A stretch of 64,000 nt of DNA from Ustilago trichophora (lineage: Eukaryota > Basidiomycota > Ustilaginomycetes > Ustilaginales > Ustilaginaceae). Of the stretch, positions 30,077-40,606 are shown piece after piece. A model generated the notes under the pieces. It had not been told where the DNA came from. It did no database searches and was given only the letters and a program-made list of their open reading frames with translations. Positions within the stretch are counted from its first letter, which is position 1. The number at the start of each line of letters is the position of its first letter. The position numbers and the translations under genes were made by a program. Location: assembly GCA_900323505.1 (NCBI GenBank), contig OOIN01000001.1, positions 1,984,001 to 2,048,000 of the forward strand. Direction: 5' to 3'.

Positions 30077-32650
30077 TTAGAATTTGAGTGGCTCAAACTG
30101 GTAGCCGCCTGCCTGGTAGAACTTGCTACCAAACTCGACCCAAGCGAGACGAATGGCGTGAAGCAGCGAACTGAGGCCCTCCATGCAGCAGAGAATAGCA
30201 ATGGAGAGGCAGAACCACAGACCAAATGCCAAAACGGTGGCGATGGCGCCTGTGACGCCTGTCATGCCAAACACGTTCTGGATGGTCATGGTCCAAAGCA
30301 CCTCGGAGAGCTGCGCGTGGGCAAGAGACAGAGCCCAGAGACGGAGGTAGGAAGCGGTGTTCGAGATACATCCGAGGCAGAACTCAATCGTGTGAATGAC
30401 CTGGTGAATGACCACCTCGCCGATGTTGAACTCGTGTTCCTCCTCCATCTCTCCATCGCCGTGACCTCCGCTACCATGGCCGTTGCCTTGGCCCTGCGTG
30501 AGTCGGCTGTTCTCGTCGGCATCCTCATCGTCGTCTCCATCACCATCGAGACCGAGACCTCGCGAGCCATCGCCGTGACCAATGGCGCGGTAGCCTTGAC
30601 CCTTCGTCTTCTGGTGCTCCTTCCACTCGATGTAAGGAGTTACGACGAGCATCCAGGGAACGCAAATGAAGGCGATTAGCAACAGCACAGTCTGGACGAA
30701 GGCCTGACCAGAGTAAAGCTCGGTCTTGGGATCGACGTCACCGGGCTTGAGGAACATGTAAATGAGCATGTTGAGCAAGCCTGGCGGATTGTTGCGGAAG
30801 ACGGTGCCATTGGCGTCGGTCTCGTACCAGTCGATGGACCACTTGTAAACGATGGCAAAGACGAGGTAACCAAAGAGCGACTGCATGAAGAGCATCTGAG
30901 GCACAATCTCGGACCAGATCTTCCACTTTTGGCCAAAGCGGATGAAGTTGGGGACGTTGAGGAGGATGGCAAGCGTCATGTGGAAAACACCAAGGATGAC
31001 GGACATCTTCATCTTGAGCGAGTTGGTGAAGACAAGCGCGTTATCGGCGCCGTGCCAGGTGGGATCGATACCGATGGCGTAGACGTTGCCATTGGAAGTG
31101 GCCTCGATGGTGCCGTTCTGATGAGGCCAGTCCCAACCAGTGTGGAAGAGATGCATGCTTTTGCTTCCAATATCATTGTAGAGGAAACCGGTAAACATGG
31201 AAAAGACACCCATGAGCAGCATCATGTAACGACCGTAGAAGAACATGGTAAAGATCTCGTTGTCAACCTTGGCGAGCTTACGTTCAAAGACGCACATGGA
31301 GAGGGCAGCAAGCGTCATTAGGAAGGCGTGGAAAACATCTCCGAACATGACGGCGAAGAGGAAAGGCAGCAGGATGAAGTTGAAGAGACCTGGGTTGACC
31401 TCCTTGTACTTTGCGATACCGTAACTGTCACCAACAGACTGGATGGCTTCGGTGTACTTGTTGGATCGCTGGAAGGTGGGAGGCGACTTGTTGGTGCGAA
31501 GCTCCTGCAGTACAGCTGGAGCGCTCGTACCGGCGTTTTCGGTAGCTCGACGAAGAGCAAGCTGGATTTGACCAAGATCGCTAGAGGGGCACCAACCTTC
31601 GGCGACGAGCGTCTTACGGCGGTTGTCGTAGAGGAACATGTTGAGGGTGGAGTAAATGAGCTTTTCCTTGCGCACAACATCCTCCCAAGCGCTGAGCACC
31701 TCGGCGATCTTGACGAGCTCGGTGCGTCGAGTGGCGCTGGTAGAGTAGAGGACGTTGTTGAGATCCTCGATGCGGCTAAGGACCTCGCGGAGGCTCTCCT
31801 CGCGACGATCGGCATTGCTGTCGATGGGGTAGAGGGTGCCACCCATGCTTTCGCTGATCTTGCGGATCTTGGCGAGGAGTTCAGCACCGTGGGCAAAGAT
31901 GATGAAGACGTTCTTGCGAACAGGCTCCTCCTTGGTAGGGTCATCGAAGGCCTCTTCGATCTCGGCATAGTTCATGTAAAGGTTACCTCGAAGGACACGC
32001 CACAGGATGCGCTCAAAGATGGCCATCTTGCTGCGATCGATGGTACCGGCGACAAACTCGAGATCGAAAGTGCCGTAGCTGTTGTCGTCACCGCGCGAGG
32101 TGTTGAAGGCGTGCGATTCGACGTCATCGAGTAGCGGAGCATTGGCGTCATCGACGGAAGCACGAGTAGCGTCCTGACGGCCCTCTGCCTGATCAAAAAA
32201 GACAGCGGTCTCGCGAAGCACGTGCTTGGCCTCTTCGAGCTCCTGCAATCGCTTCTGCAGAGTTTCGTAAGAACCGTTCATCTGACCGAGACGCTCCTCG
32301 TGTTCCCGCAGCTTGACAGAGAGTTCGTCCATGAGCTGAGGCCCACGACGACCATCGGCGCCGGAGCCCAGGCTGATGAAGGGAAGAGCGCTTTCGAGAG
32401 GACGGACGGGGACACCTTCCTTGTCCATCTGAGCGTACAGGAAACGGATACGCCTCTCCATTTCGTCGAGCCTCCTGATGTCGGTAACAAAGGAGCGCTG
32501 GAAGGGGGATACGTCCGGGTTGAGATCCTTGAACATGACATTTCCCAACTCTCCAAGCTCCTGAACGGTGGCATGAGCGGTCTCGGAGGGAATGTAGAGC
32601 TGGATCAGCGACATGGTCGCCGACCGGAACAAGCTCTCCTCCTCCGGCAT
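30077..32650 (-). CDS. VPH1: V-type proton ATPase subunit a (Vo sector)
   Basis: The 857-residue protein matches subunit a of the vacuolar H+-ATPase over its full length (yeast Vph1 is 840). It begins with LFRSATMSLIQLYIPSETAH, the conserved start of the cytosolic N-terminal domain. That domain runs to about residue 400. About eight membrane segments follow, starting near NPGLFNFILLPFLFAVMFGD. The functionally essential arginine of the proton path is in NTASYLRLWALSLAHAQLS (Arg at about 770). An acidic, Gly/His-rich cytosolic loop lies at about 680-740. Subunit a couples proton translocation to rotation of the c-ring and sets the membrane to which the pump goes. A single copy is seen in this window. 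No intron is needed. Confidence 0.96.
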   Translation of the reverse strand: MPEEESLFRSATMSLIQLYIPSETAHATVQELGELGNVMFKDLNPDVSPFQRSFVTDIRRLDEMERRIRFLYAQMDKEGVPVRPLESALPFISLGSGADGRRGPQLMDELSVKLREHEERLGQMNGSYETLQKRLQELEEAKHVLRETAVFFDQAEGRQDATRASVDDANAPLLDDVESHAFNTSRGDDNSYGTFDLEFVAGTIDRSKMAIFERILWRVLRGNLYMNYAEIEEAFDDPTKEEPVRKNVFIIFAHGAELLAKIRKISESMGGTLYPIDSNADRREESLREVLSRIEDLNNVLYSTSATRRTELVKIAEVLSAWEDVVRKEKLIYSTLNMFLYDNRRKTLVAEGWCPSSDLGQIQLALRRATENAGTSAPAVLQELRTNKSPPTFQRSNKYTEAIQSVGDSYGIAKYKEVNPGLFNFILLPFLFAVMFGDVFHAFLMTLAALSMCVFERKLAKVDNEIFTMFFYGRYMMLLMGVFSMFTGFLYNDIGSKSMHLFHTGWDWPHQNGTIEATSNGNVYAIGIDPTWHGADNALVFTNSLKMKMSVILGVFHMTLAILLNVPNFIRFGQKWKIWSEIVPQMLFMQSLFGYLVFAIVYKWSIDWYETDANGTVFRNNPPGLLNMLIYMFLKPGDVDPKTELYSGQAFVQTVLLLIAFICVPWMLVVTPYIEWKEHQKTKGQGYRAIGHGDGSRGLGLDGDGDDDEDADENSRLTQGQGNGHGSGGHGDGEMEEEHEFNIGEVVIHQVIHTIEFCLGCISNTASYLRLWALSLAHAQLSEVLWTMTIQNVFGMTGVTGAIATVLAFGLWFCLSIAILCCMEGLSSLLHAIRLAWVEFGSKFYQAGGYQFEPLKF

Positions 32651-33310
32651 AATGGCTACGGCGAGCGCTTGGCTGTTGCAAGCGGCAGTATGCGGTTCGT
32701 CCGGAAAGGTGTCTAGAAGCCTTCAAAGTATTCGGATGAAGACAAGGCGAGATGATGAGAGATGATGGAGAATGTGATGATGTCGGACACGAGCAGGAAC
32801 ACGAATTCAGTCGAATGAGGCCCGTCCGCGCCTTGACTTTTGCTCTTCCGTGTCACAGCAAGGTGTGTGTGTGTGTGTTTTTGAGCTGTGCGTAGGATGC
32901 AGGGGGGAAGTGGCTAGAATTCCAGAGAGATTTCAAAATGACGGAAAGGCACTTCAAGCCTTGTGCTCAGTTGAATTCAGCGCTTTTTGCGATTTGCCAC
33001 GGATCCGACTTGACGTTGTGCTCTGAGCAGGCGGCCAATTCGAAGCTGAGATCTAACAACTTTGAATTTTGCCTCCACCTCAACACTGTAGCAGCAACTG
33101 GCGAGACACGAGACTGTGAGAGGATGCAAGGACCCTATCCAACCTGAATCTGCGAGACACAAGTAGCCCGACCTCCGACCTCCGACCTTCGACCTTGCAA
33201 TCACACATTCGTGCCGTTCCGTCGATATCAAGAAGCTGGTTGAAGCATTCACCACTCAAGTAAGCGTCAGGTAACACGAGCACAAAGGCGTGCTTGCGAC
33301 GCCCCTCATC
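32651..33310. promoter_or_regulatory. Divergent promoter region between VPH1 and the ITFG1-like gene
   Basis: About 660 bp separate the two divergent starts. It holds a (GT)n run at about 32864-32878 and a degenerate CCGACCT tandem at about 33167-33198 (three to four copies). The CCGACCT repeats are closer to the plus-strand gene. No RNA gene seen. Confidence 0.45.
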
Positions 33311-35641
33311 ATGGCTCTCAGTTCCGAGGCGGAGTGCTCGTCAGCGGCGATGAAGCGCTCACGCAGATCTCGGCCATCCAAAACTCGCAGGCTTCGAGCC
33401 GCCTGGACATCAGCGTTGCTCCTTGCAGCAAACACAACCGGAGTCGATGCTCTCTTTGGCATCGGAGAAAAGCGTTTCAAGTATGAGGGTCTCATCAATG
33501 CTGGAAGCCTTGGCCTTGATCAAGTCAAGGGACAGGTAGCTGCGTGGGGCGATTGGAATGGGGACCAATTTCTGGACGCCATCATCGTCGATTCAGATCG
33601 TCAGACTGCCAGCATTCACCTTTGGGATCGGACAGACTTTGGCTTTAAGCGTGACTCTGCAGCCACAGTGCAGATCGCGACAGGGCAGAAGATCAGCAAC
33701 GTGGTTGCGGCAGATATCAATTACGATGGCAGACTCGACTTACTCGTCATGTCTCAGAGCACATCACCTTCTGCAAAGCACCTCTCGATGGACGTCTTTC
33801 TTGGCAAGGTAGACGGTAGTGGCTTCGATTCAATACCGCTCACAGTACCGCGTTCTATCCTTGCACAGCCCATATCCATTGACGCCTCCGGCGACATGCA
33901 ATTGGACCTGCTTGGAATTCCCTTCACCGACACCTCGACTCCAAGCAAAGATGCATCTGACCTCAAGATCTGGCGTAATCTCCTGGCGGACTCCACTAAC
34001 ACCACAGCCGCTTTCGACATTGCAGATGCTCCGCTTCTCGATGCCACAAAGGCACCCGCCTGCAAGTTGGCAAATCCTCACAGCTCCGCCTTCGTCGACT
34101 TGAACGGCGACTGCCTGGCCGACCTTTTCCTCGTTTGCTCCGAAGAGTCCTTCCTCAGCACCAAGCTCACCTATCAGATCTGGACAGCCGTCAAACCCAA
34201 CTCGAAGGGACAAGGCTCAGGCTTCAAGCTCGCTTCCACGGGTGAGCTTCCACCAGGAACCGGTGCGTTGAGTTTTGGCGACGTCGACCGTGACGGTACG
34301 ATTGATGTCATCTTTCCCTCCTGCGATCGGAATGGAGACAACTGCTTTGTCAATGTTGCCTTCAATCGCCAAGTTCCCTTGTGCTCGCCCAAAATCGATG
34401 GCTTCTTCGGTGGCGGACCGGGGTACGGCTCTCTCTCCACCGGCAAGAAGGCCATTGACGCTTCGAACTCTCACGCAAATGCATCGGACGCAAGTCACAC
34501 GAAGAGGAAGTCAGAGCTTCAATGCAGAGAGGCAGAGAATCTCTGTGTAGCCGACGACAACTTCCGCATCGACTTTACCGTCAGCAAGGACAATACCAAT
34601 CTGTTGCGCGTTCCCGTTGACAAGCTGACGGGCGATGCTCGAATGCTGCTCACCGACGCGCTCGCGCCATCGTTCCTCACTTTGCCCAACTCGCTCCATC
34701 TGGGCGATTACAACAAGGATGGGTATCCAGACCTGGTGGTTGTCACAATTCCGGATCGAACCGCGGCCGGGGGTCGAAACAATCCGCGCGGAAACGGCGA
34801 GACGAGGGTGCACATCTTGCGAAATCTTGAGTGTCGAAAAGTCCCGGCGAGCGAAAAGGCGGATTTGGGCTGCTGGACAGATCGACCAGAGGGGCGTACG
34901 TTTATCAAGGTCACTGCAGGGGCCAATTCCATCGAGAGTCTGAGAGATGTGCGCAGCGCCAGCTGGCTGGACATTGACGAGGACGGTACTTTGGACCTGT
35001 TGCTGCAGCGGACACCGTCGACTTCCGATGGAACCGACTCGACCCGTCGTATCACCTTCATCCAGAACAACTACTTCCACGATTCGTTTTTCCTCAAAGC
35101 CCTCACGCTCAATGGAGCCTGTCAGGGCTTCTGCGAGCCCAGGGATGCGCCCAAATTCCGTCCCTGGGGCACCAACTACGGCGGCGCATCGTACAAATTC
35201 ACCGTGCTGGATCCAAACGGCGTTCGACGAGCCCAGCAAGTTGGACAGTTGCCCCAAACCGCCTATCGCTCCCTCCTGACGCCGTACAGCTACTTTGGCC
35301 TTGGAAGGACCAACAACTACGTCGAGTCTCTCTTCATTGGCTCGACACGTAGGCAGAAGGAGCACTACTTGGCTCTGGAAGGTGTCATACCCAATAGCCA
35401 GGTCGTGATCAATCCTTGGCAAGGTGGACGAGGCAGTGAGAATGAGAGGGGCGGACCGGGTACGTGGACCAAGCAGCTGTATCTGCATCCGGGAGACTGG
35501 ATTCCCTGGGTGACGGTGGTGTTGATCACCACCATTGTGGGGTTGGCCATCGTTGTGATTGTGCTGCATGTCAACGAGCGCAGAGAGGATGAGCGCGAAC
35601 GAAAGCGCGCCGTACATGCGATCAACTTTGATGCTCTATGA
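33311..35641 (+). CDS. ITFG1: ITFG1/TIP-like FG-GAP membrane protein
   Basis: From ATG 33311 the protein has 776 residues. An N-terminal basic segment and hydrophobic stretch (TSALLLAANTTGVDA, about residues 35-50) act as a signal sequence; a second ATG at 33350 gives a more compact signal peptide. The ectodomain carries repeated calcium-binding FG-GAP/VCBS loops: DWNGDQFLDA, DINYDGRLDL, DLNGDCLADL, DVDRDGTIDV, DYNKDGYPDL and DIDEDGTLDL, predicting a beta-propeller. One membrane segment (WIPWVTVVLITTIVGLAIVV) near the C terminus is followed by a short basic tail ending HAINFDAL, very like the end of animal T-cell immunomodulatory protein/LINKIN. The family is implicated in cell adhesion in animals; the fungal role is not established. 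No intron is visible. Confidence 0.88.
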   Translation: MALSSEAECSSAAMKRSRRSRPSKTRRLRAAWTSALLLAANTTGVDALFGIGEKRFKYEGLINAGSLGLDQVKGQVAAWGDWNGDQFLDAIIVDSDRQTASIHLWDRTDFGFKRDSAATVQIATGQKISNVVAADINYDGRLDLLVMSQSTSPSAKHLSMDVFLGKVDGSGFDSIPLTVPRSILAQPISIDASGDMQLDLLGIPFTDTSTPSKDASDLKIWRNLLADSTNTTAAFDIADAPLLDATKAPACKLANPHSSAFVDLNGDCLADLFLVCSEESFLSTKLTYQIWTAVKPNSKGQGSGFKLASTGELPPGTGALSFGDVDRDGTIDVIFPSCDRNGDNCFVNVAFNRQVPLCSPKIDGFFGGGPGYGSLSTGKKAIDASNSHANASDASHTKRKSELQCREAENLCVADDNFRIDFTVSKDNTNLLRVPVDKLTGDARMLLTDALAPSFLTLPNSLHLGDYNKDGYPDLVVVTIPDRTAAGGRNNPRGNGETRVHILRNLECRKVPASEKADLGCWTDRPEGRTFIKVTAGANSIESLRDVRSASWLDIDEDGTLDLLLQRTPSTSDGTDSTRRITFIQNNYFHDSFFLKALTLNGACQGFCEPRDAPKFRPWGTNYGGASYKFTVLDPNGVRRAQQVGQLPQTAYRSLLTPYSYFGLGRTNNYVESLFIGSTRRQKEHYLALEGVIPNSQVVINPWQGGRGSENERGGPGTWTKQLYLHPGDWIPWVTVVLITTIVGLAIVVIVLHVNERREDERERKRAVHAINFDAL

Positions 35642-36023
35642 TCATCGCCTCATACTATCTTTATTTATTGTTTCGTGGGGAATACAGCTGTACTTTGCAC
35701 GATGATCAATTGCTTGTAATGTGTGTGTTGACATTAACAATAGCGAGCTTGTATTAGAGAGTGTGTCGGTAGCAGCGCAGGGGAATCGGAAGAAAGTGAG
35801 GGAGTAGAGGTATGTGTGACGGCTTATTCTGTGGGCCGTGTCGCGTAAATGTGGACCCTTCTTCTGGTCGCGCTTGCGCGTTACGGGAAGCAGAGACCAA
35901 CACTTTTTTGCTCCAATTCTTTCCTCAAAACTGCTCATCCTCGACCTTTGCCTCTGCACCACCACTTTCCTCGAACGGCATCGCAGCTTCTTCAGCGCCA
36001 CACCCTTTCGTCTCCGATACAAG
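35642..36023. other. Intergenic between the ITFG1-like gene and RNASEH2B
   Basis: This is a 382-bp gap between tandem plus-strand genes. It holds the 3' end of the first and the promoter of the second. The RNASEH2B frame is open upstream of its chosen ATG to about 35838, but that part reads like leader sequence. Confidence 0.5.
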
Positions 36024-37047
36024 ATGACATCCCCCATCGCACAAGCAAAGGACGCTCCAACAGCAGCCGAGATCACCCAATCGATGCGAACCGGCGTTCT
36101 GATCCACCCCGAAACCGCACAGGATGGTCGCTTTCTGATCCTCCCACATCCACGAACTGGCGTACCGACCTACTATCTTCACTCTGACTCCGCTTCTGGC
36201 TCGTCCTCTTCTGCCACTTTGAATGGTGAATTGTTCGAGCTGTCGAGCTTGAAAGATGGCAAATACGATCGTTGTTGGATGTTCTCTGATCTGAATCAGG
36301 TGATTTCTTCGGGGCAGTTGGAGATCCTTGCCCGTATAGATGCGAGATTTGTCGTCATTTCGCTGCTCTACAGCACTCTGGCGGATGGGAAATTTCGATC
36401 GCTCGAGGATACGTTTGAGCAGATCGCTCTTGCACTGTACGGTCGGAGGAAAGAAGAAATGGTCGAGTGTATCCCAGCACTCAAGGCTAAGTTGAGCGAA
36501 GGTGGCGCATCAGAAGCACATGGTGTACAGCAAGATTGGTCGGATATCATCACATTTGGCAATCTTGCACTCGTCAAAAAGGCGCTTGAAGAGGTGGCTG
36601 ATGTTCAAGGTAAGTTTTCTTCTCTTGCTACTACCGAATGGGATTTTCAAGATTTGTATATCTCATGAAAGCTCAAGTTCCATGTGTACTAACCCTTTTG
36701 CCGCTTTTGCTTGTTTGTTGACAGACTTGCCGAATGGCGAACAGGCATACAGGCTCTCCACAGCAAAAGTCTTTTCCATCCTCGACAGCAAGCATCAACG
36801 CCTTTCGTCAAAATCCACCTTTGTGGCCTCGCCCAACATGCTCGGACGCAATTTTGAACGTAGATGGCAATCGGACTCAGATCCTTCCCCTTACCTCACC
36901 GCAGCTGCAGAGGGAGAGCAAGAGTCGGATTGCAAAGAGGCCAAAGAGCTACGTGCCAAGATCGCAGCTGAGATCATCGCTACCAACTTGCCACCTCCAT
37001 TGGCTGTAGATTACTTTGGACATTTGGAGATCGCGGTTGACAACTAA
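36024..37047 (+). CDS. RNASEH2B: Ribonuclease H2 subunit B, two exons
   Basis: Exons 36024-36609 and 36725-37047 join into 302 residues. The intron (36610-36724, 115 nt) starts GTAAGT and ends ACAG, and the phase-1 junction restores a GAC codon. The N-terminal part (about 25-115: GRFLILPHPRTGVPTYYL, then LFELSSLKDGKYDRCWMFSD) is the beta-barrel region that packs with subunit C. The segment DARFVVISLL and the helical region after it (SLEDTFEQIALALYGRRK) match the rest of the RNASEH2B fold. RNase H2 removes ribonucleotides from DNA and resolves RNA-DNA hybrids in the nucleus; subunit B is non-catalytic. The start is the first ATG that gives a family-like N terminus; the C-terminal tail is less conserved. 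NDUFS8 is convergent downstream. Confidence 0.8.
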
Positions 37048-37415
37048 CTTAGCAAAATGCAAAAGTCAATCGAGTGAGTTCCCATGCATTTGTCAAAGAA
37101 AGCGTGGTCAAGAAGTCGACCTTGATGCGGTCAAGATGTATGAGATGTGATAGCCACACGAGCGTGCCTAAAGACTGACGACAACAACCACCTACTAAGT
37201 TAGCATGCCATGCTCGCCACACAATGCCCCTGCAACAGTATTATCGAATGTGTATATTGCATGACAAGAAAGAAAGAACAAATGAAGAGGCGAAAGAAAA
37301 AAGACAATCGACTGCATTTTGCTGCTTGGTCAATCGGTTCACCTCGAGAAGGAAGGGTCGAGATGCGAAGATGAAGAGAAGAAAAGGTTTGACATTGAAT
37401 TGCTGATGCACATTT
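37048..37415. other. Intergenic between convergent RNASEH2B and NDUFS8
   Basis: The 368-bp gap between two converging genes should hold both 3' ends. Nothing else recognised. Confidence 0.5.
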
Positions 37416-38207
37416 TCAACGCTGGAGGTGGTCGGCGTAGATGTTGGCAGCAATCTCGGCCTCGGCACGGTCACCGTTGGCGAGGAGCTTCTCCTTGTTG
37501 TAGAGGAGTTCCTCACGGGTCTCGGTCGAGTACTCGGTGTTCTGGGTCTCGACGATGGCGTCGACGGGGCAAGCCTCCTGGCAGAAACCGCAGTAGATGC
37601 ACTTGGTCATGTCAATGTCGTAGCGGGTGGTCCTTCGTGCGCCGTCCTCACGGGGCTCGGATTCGATGGTGATGGCCTGGGCGGGGCAGATGGCCTCGCA
37701 GAGCTTGCAGGCAATGCATCGCTCTTCACCGGTGGGGTATCGTCGCAAAGCGTGCTCGCCACGGAAACGGGGGCTGAGCGGACCCTTCTCGAAGGGGTAC
37801 ATGATGGTGTAAGGAGGTCGGAAGAAGTTCTCGAGCACGACCCACATGCCGCGAAGGATCTCGGTGAAGAAGAAGAGCTGACCGGCCTTGTCTAGCGCCG
37901 AGGGGCCCTTGGAGTAGTCTGGGTAGACAGGGGCACCGTCGATCTGGCTCTGTGCGGAGGAAGCGTCGTAGGTGGCGGTCTTGGTGAGTTCTGGTGATGA
38001 TGCGCGACCTTCGGGGATGTGTGTGGGGCCAGTCTGCGGGGTGGCGAGCGAGCGAGCGATGGAAGAAGAGAAGAGGCGCGCGTTGTAGAGCGTAGTCGAT
38101 GGCGCGGCGGTGGCGAAACGGAGTGGCGCAGCTGTCGAGGAAGAAGCGTACGATCGGCCGGCAAGCACCGCCGAGCGGAGCAAAGATCGGTTCAACGAAG
38201 AAGCCAT
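37416..38207 (-). CDS. NDUFS8: NADH:ubiquinone oxidoreductase 23-kDa iron-sulfur subunit (TYKY), mitochondrial
   Basis: The 263-residue protein starts with a Ser/Ala/Arg-rich mitochondrial presequence (about 1-55). The core follows from [20 protein letters not shown]. Two ferredoxin-type 4Fe-4S motifs are complete: Cys164-x2-Cys167-x2-Cys170-x3-Cys174 and Cys203-x2-Cys206-x2-Cys209-x3-Cys213. These bind clusters N6a and N6b, which carry electrons towards N2 in the peripheral arm of complex I. The tail [21 protein letters not shown] is characteristic. Length fits the precursor of this subunit. It faces NDUFV2, another complex I subunit, across a shared promoter region. Confidence 0.97.
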   Translation of the reverse strand: MASSLNRSLLRSAVLAGRSYASSSTAAPLRFATAAPSTTLYNARLFSSSIARSLATPQTGPTHIPEGRASSPELTKTATYDASSAQSQIDGAPVYPDYSKGPSALDKAGQLFFFTEILRGMWVVLENFFRPPYTIMYPFEKGPLSPRFRGEHALRRYPTGEERCIACKLCEAICPAQAITIESEPREDGARRTTRYDIDMTKCIYCGFCQEACPVDAIVETQNTEYSTETREELLYNKEKLLANGDRAEAEIAANIYADHLQR

Positions 38208-39172
38208 GGTGACTGTGTGTGTGATGAATCGAGGATGAGGATGCTAAAGTCGAATCCAAAAAAAAAAAGAAAAGCCGGATGACGAGTCGTAAGAGCACTT
38301 GTTAAGATATCAAACTGGGCTGATACTGTAGGTGCTACCTTTGCGGATGCGACAAGTCGGAAAGAATGTAAAGAGGAGGGGGACAGTGTCGAAGGAGAAG
38401 AATGAGACGAAAGTAAAGGTAAAAGAAGAAGTGTAGGGTTCAGTTGGATCGCGATGATGCTTCGACACACACACCCACAGACTCACCCACAGACAGAGCT
38501 TGTCAACTGCTTCCCACCAAAAGAGAAAGAGGTGAATGATCGCACGGAAATTTGGAAATGCGGTATTGGGTGGCTGAGGCTTAGCAAGACGCAAAGAGTG
38601 AGTCTCTGTGTGTCTGCTGCCTTGGATCTTTTTTGCTGATTTCAAATCAACTTGTCTCGCGCTCCGCAACTCGAGCAATCTCCAACCCGATTTGTGGAAA
38701 TTTGAATTCATCCAACTCAAGGCTTCATTTTGTATTTCACGGTTGAGAACACATTCAAATTGGAGGATTGATGAGGGGCGACCAATGACAGCCGTCTGAA
38801 TTGGTCATACTATACAGTACAGTACAGTACTGTACAGTACAGTTCGGTACCTTCCACTTTGTGCCCTTCCAGCTTTGAATCGGGAAATTAGAATTTTTGG
38901 CTGGCTTTCAGTGTTACGCACGGCTTGAATTGGCGTGTCTCTCCCTCTGGCTTGAGCCTTTCCAGAACATGAGAAGAAATCGCGCTTGTAGCGACACTAC
39001 TGAATACTGTAACTAGTTGGTTGAGCTTTGGTAATGGCTCAATGTGGATAACAGCAGTCTGGTGTTGCAACATCATCATCGTCGTTTGGTCGTCGCATCC
39101 TTTCTCCACCTTTGTTCCTTCCCTCACCTCCTCTCTTCACATACCCCTACTACGGTCACCTTTAACATCAAT
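38208..39172. promoter_or_regulatory. Shared divergent promoter of two complex I genes
   Basis: This 965-bp region separates NDUFS8 (-) and NDUFV2 (+). It contains an inverted pair of CCAAT boxes, GACCAAT at 38780-38786 and ATTGGTC at 38800-38806, separated by 13 bp. Immediately after is a TACAG/GTACT palindromic repeat at 38812-38843. CCAAT boxes are the binding site of the HAP (Hap2/3/5) complex, which controls respiratory genes in fungi. Its role here is an inference. Confidence 0.55.
38812..38843. repeat. ACAGT pentamer palindromic repeat
   Basis: Tandem TACAG pentamers switch orientation in the middle (CAGTACTGTACAG), giving a palindromic tract similar to 8489-8519. Confidence 0.8.
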
Positions 39173-40080
39173 ATGGCTGCCCTTCGCACATCCTCGCGCT
39201 CGCTCATGCGATCCGTCGCCGCCGCTGCGGCTCGCTCCAACGCTGTTGCTGTCGCCAGCAGCTCCTCGAGCACCGTTGCTGCTCGTACCCTCTCCACCTC
39301 GGCAGCTCGCTCTTCCGACGCCCTTTTTGTTCACCGCAACACCGACTACAACAACCCCGACATCCCCTTTGAGTTTAACGAGGAGAACAAGAAGATGGCA
39401 CAGGAGATCATCTCGCACTACCCCGAGCAGTACAAGAAGGCCGCCGTCATCCCATTGCTCGACCTCGGTCAGCGTCAGAACTCGGGTTGGGTCTCGATCT
39501 CGGTCATGAACTACGTTGCCAAACTCCTCGAGATGCCTCCCATGCGCGTATACGAGGTCGCCACTTTCTACACCATGTTCAACCGCGAGCCCGTCGGAAA
39601 GTACTTTTTGCAGCTCTGCACCACCACCCCTTGCATGCTTGGCGGCTGCGGCTCCACAAAGATCCTCGAGGCTCTCGAGGCTAAGCTCGGCATCAAGGCC
39701 GGTCAGACCACCAAGGACAAAAAGTTCACCCTTGTTGAAGTCGAGTGCCTCGGTGCCTGCGCCAACGCTCCCATGATCCAGATCAACGACGACTACTTTG
39801 AGGACCTCACCCCAGAGTCCATGGTCAACATCATCGACAAGCTCAGCAACGGAGAAAAGGTCAAGCCAGGCCCGCAATCTGGCCGTCACTCGTCCGAGCC
39901 TGCTTCCGGCCGAACTGCCCTTACCTCAGAAGTACGTATCATAAGCTCGCCACTCTCACCACCCCACACCTTGTCTGCAATCCGTACTGACCCCCCTCTC
40001 ATCTTCTTGCTTCTACTTTGCTTCAAACACCACAATAGCCTTACGGACCAGGCAAGTTCTGCGTCCCCGAGTTCGCTTAA
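39173..40080 (+). CDS. NDUFV2: NADH:ubiquinone oxidoreductase 24-kDa subunit, mitochondrial, two exons
   Basis: Exons 39173-39931 and 40039-40080 join at phase 0 into 266 residues. The 107-nt intron (39932-40038) begins GTACGT and ends ATAG; the tiny second exon encodes [13 protein letters not shown], the usual end of fungal orthologues, which supports the model. Residues 1-45 are an Ala/Ser/Arg presequence. The thioredoxin-like core carries the four ligands of the [2Fe-2S] cluster N1a: Cys149 and Cys154 (CTTTPC) and Cys192 and Cys196 (CLGAC). This subunit sits beside the flavin subunit in the NADH-oxidising module. Without the splice the frame would run into an unrelated tail. Confidence 0.96.
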
Positions 40081-40243
40081 TTACAGACAGTTTTGCAAAT
40101 GTATACGGCAATTTACGATCCCTTGCTAGAATCATCAATACCTTCATATCCATCTTTTTCGCTGTGATTGTAAGACGAGTTCTTCGTGGTTTACCGAAAG
40201 GCCACATCGGATCCTCTCTCTCTGCTAGGACGGCAAAAGCACC

Positions 40244-40251
40244 AAAAAAAA
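40244..40251 (-). terminator. RNA polymerase III terminator of 5S rRNA
   Basis: Eight consecutive T residues (minus strand) lie about ten bases beyond the 5S 3' end. Confidence 0.6.
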
Positions 40252-40260
40252 GGGGGAAAG

Positions 40261-40380
40261 AACTGCAGCACCTAGGATTCCCGCGTGGTCCCCCACCGCA
40301 GTACTGACTAGGCGATACCTTGCTTAACTTCGCAGATCGGACGGGATGCGGTGCTTTCAAGGTTCTATGGCCGCAGATGT
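40261..40380 (-). rRNA. 5S ribosomal RNA
   Basis: The minus strand reads as a complete 5S rRNA of about 120 nt. It starts ACATCTGCGGCCATAG, includes the highly conserved CACCGCATCCCGTCCGATCT and GAAGTTAAGCAAGG (with the internal Pol III control region), and ends GGTGCTGCAGTT. It stands alone between two Pol II genes, consistent with dispersed 5S genes in many filamentous fungi and basidiomycetes. Exact ends may be off by one or two bases. Confidence 0.95.
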
Positions 40381-40606
40381 CAGTCATTCGCAGGCAAAGC
40401 TAGATGATCTCACAGCACTGCAATGAGCAGAAAAAGCAGAAAGAAGCAGGGTGGAGCGGTACAGTCACAATCTAGCACCCAACACAAGCAGACATGAGTG
40501 AAAGTGATTTTTTTTGCTATCGATCGACAGGCAAATCTAAAGCTCATGAAAAGCCGACAAGATTCAAAACAGACCAGGGAGAAAGAGGGAGAGAATGTTC
40601 CGGAGA

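Noticed and set aside
35838..36023. In-frame N-terminal extension of RNASEH2B
   Set aside because: Its composition is leader-like and unlike the family; ATG 36024 gives a family-like N terminus.
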